Source: Rhizobium rhizogenes
Lineage (GTDB): Bacteria; Pseudomonadota; Alphaproteobacteria; Rhizobiales; Rhizobiaceae
Assembly (NCBI RefSeq): GCF_002005205.3
Contig: NZ_CP019701.2
Location: 2,108,001-2,172,000, forward strand
DNA: 64,000 nucleotides
Reading direction: 5' to 3'
Positions 63,298-64,000 of the stretch are shown here, one piece after another. Made by a program: the position numbers and the translations under genes. The notes under the pieces were generated by a model. That model was not told where the DNA came from and ran no database searches. It saw only the letters and a program-made list of their open reading frames with translations. Positions within the stretch are counted from its first letter, which is position 1. The number at the start of each line of letters is the position of its first letter.

Positions 63298-63837
63298 TCA
63301 CGCAATCGTGTAAATCCCGGCCACACGTTCGAAAAGCCGGATCGGGTGTTCGCGAAACGTCGTTTCGCGGAATGGCCGAAAGCCGAATCGGGCAGCGATC
63401 GCCAGCGAGGGACTGTTCAGCGGATCGATCATGCAGACGGTCCGCTGCGAAATTCCGCGGCCATCGAACCATCGGATCGCCGCCCCCACCGCTTCGGTCG
63501 CAACGCCCTTGCCGTTCAGCCCGGCGTCAATTTTCCACATGGCCTCGGGCGCGGCATCGAAATCGGCCCCGTTGCCTCGCCGCATATGGGCGAAGCCCAC
63601 CTCGCCGACGATGCGCCCCGTGGCGCGCTCCTCCACCGCGAAGGGGCCGAAGCCGAAAACCGACCAGTGGCCGATAAAACGCAAAAGACGGGCAAAGGCG
63701 AGTTCGGGATCGAGCGGCGCGATTGACCGGACGCCTTTTATCGGCGGGGCATCGGCGCCCCAGAACGCGCAATAATGCATTTCATCCGCAATGGCGTGCG
63801 GCCGTAAAACAAGACGATCGGTCGTCAGAAAGGTCAT
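63298..63837 (-). CDS. GNAT-family N-acetyltransferase (RimJ/RimL type)
   Basis: 179 aa from the ATG at 63837 (GGGAGC upstream); the longer frame to 63870 runs into the preceding terminator. FLTTDRLVLRPHAIADEMHYCAFW, TGRIVGEVGFAHMRRGNGADFDAAPEAMWKIDAGLNGKGVATEAVGAAIRWFD, then MIDPLNSPSLAIAARFGFRPFRE. Acetyl-CoA loop NGKGVATEA. Substrate unknown; similar in type to the acetyltransferase at 61539. Confidence 0.88.
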   Translation of the reverse strand: MTFLTTDRLVLRPHAIADEMHYCAFWGADAPPIKGVRSIAPLDPELAFARLLRFIGHWSVFGFGPFAVEERATGRIVGEVGFAHMRRGNGADFDAAPEAMWKIDAGLNGKGVATEAVGAAIRWFDGRGISQRTVCMIDPLNSPSLAIAARFGFRPFRETTFREHPIRLFERVAGIYTIA

Positions 63838-63854
63838 GAACACGCTCCCGAAAC

Positions 63855-63895
63855 GAAAAAAGGCCGGCACGTCTGCAGACGCGGCTCCGGCCCTT
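63855..63895 (-). terminator. Terminator of the right-edge partial gene
   Basis: On the minus strand: GGCCGG...CCGGCC outer stem with an inner CGTCTGCAGACG palindrome, followed by TTTTTTCG. It lies 28 bp after the stop of the partial gene at 63924. Confidence 0.85.
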
Positions 63896-63923
63896 TCATC
63901 ACGTCACATCCGCAATCGAGCGG

Positions 63924-64000
63924 TCATTCCGCAACCGTCTTTGCGGTAAACACGATACGGTCCTCGTGCACCTTGTATTCCACCGCCATGCTGGCCTCTT
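63924..64000 (-). CDS. 3' end of an unrecognised gene (right edge)
   Basis: Only the last 24-25 codons are present (...EASMAVEYKVHEDRIVFTAKTVAE, stop TGA at 63924-63926). A terminator follows directly, which supports a real gene end. Too short to assign a family. Confidence 0.6.
   Translation of the reverse strand, partial: EASMAVEYKVHEDRIVFTAKTVAE

Overview
The window looks like a chromosome segment of a Rhizobiaceae bacterium, most likely the Agrobacterium tumefaciens/fabrum group. This rests on high GC content, a CtrA/SciP pair, a GlnII-type glutamine synthetase beside a DUF2735 gene, split urease genes interleaved with rhizobial accessory genes, RIME-like palindromic intergenic repeats, and GANTC sites upstream of ctrA. 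The species is inferred from protein familiarity and gene order, not from a database search. I saw no rRNA, tRNA, CRISPR array, complete IS element or prophage.

Layout. (1) 1-7.6 kb is a surface-polysaccharide region: the 5' part of a Tat-exported GH10 enzyme, two GT2 glycosyltransferases, a WecG/TagA glycosyltransferase, a GumC/Wzz-like co-polymerase and a phosphomannomutase. (2) 7.7-9.2 kb holds a truncated haemoglobin, a DUF423 membrane protein and a DUF2325 protein. (3) 9.3-17.1 kb is a pyrimidine-catabolism locus: a RutR-like regulator divergent from beta-ureidopropionase, dihydropyrimidinase, a Nudix protein and a four-gene ABC importer. A RutR-consensus palindrome lies between the two arms. 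(4) 17.7-22.2 kb is a two-gene RND efflux system. (5) 22.6 kb is a Crp/Fnr regulator (SinR-like) behind a perfect FNR box.

(6) 23.4-41 kb is a urea island on the minus strand: urtABCDE (urea importer), an esterase, then ureD, ureA, DUF1272, ureB, GFA, LprI-like, GT29-like, ureC, a TIGR02117-like gene, a peroxiredoxin, ureE, ureF, ureG and an MBL hydrolase. A 94-codon GIY-YIG nuclease gene bracketed by perfect 29-bp inverted repeats sits between urtD and urtE. (7) 41.3-48.4 kb holds a DUF2735 gene divergent from glnII with a sigma-54-type promoter, an SDR gene, and an unusual NCS1-transporter/cysteine-cluster/hybrid histidine kinase overlapping a LuxR-type response regulator. (8) 48.6-49.9 kb has a P-loop ATPase and a polysaccharide deacetylase. 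(9) 50-55.7 kb is a branched-chain amino acid importer, livHMGF with a DUF6867-like gene and livJ. (10) 56-64 kb has cysQ, a DUF2793 protein, sciP, acetyltransferases, a FliJ-like gene, ctrA, and a lipoprotein-size secreted esterase.

The genes fit a nitrogen-scavenging theme. Pyrimidine rings are opened to beta-alanine, CO2 and ammonia; urea is imported and hydrolysed; ammonia is captured by GlnII. The transporter-coupled sensor kinase is placed where it could report a nitrogenous solute to this network (inference). The most interesting items are that kinase/regulator pair and the GIY-YIG mini-element with its compensated palindromes inside urtABCDE.
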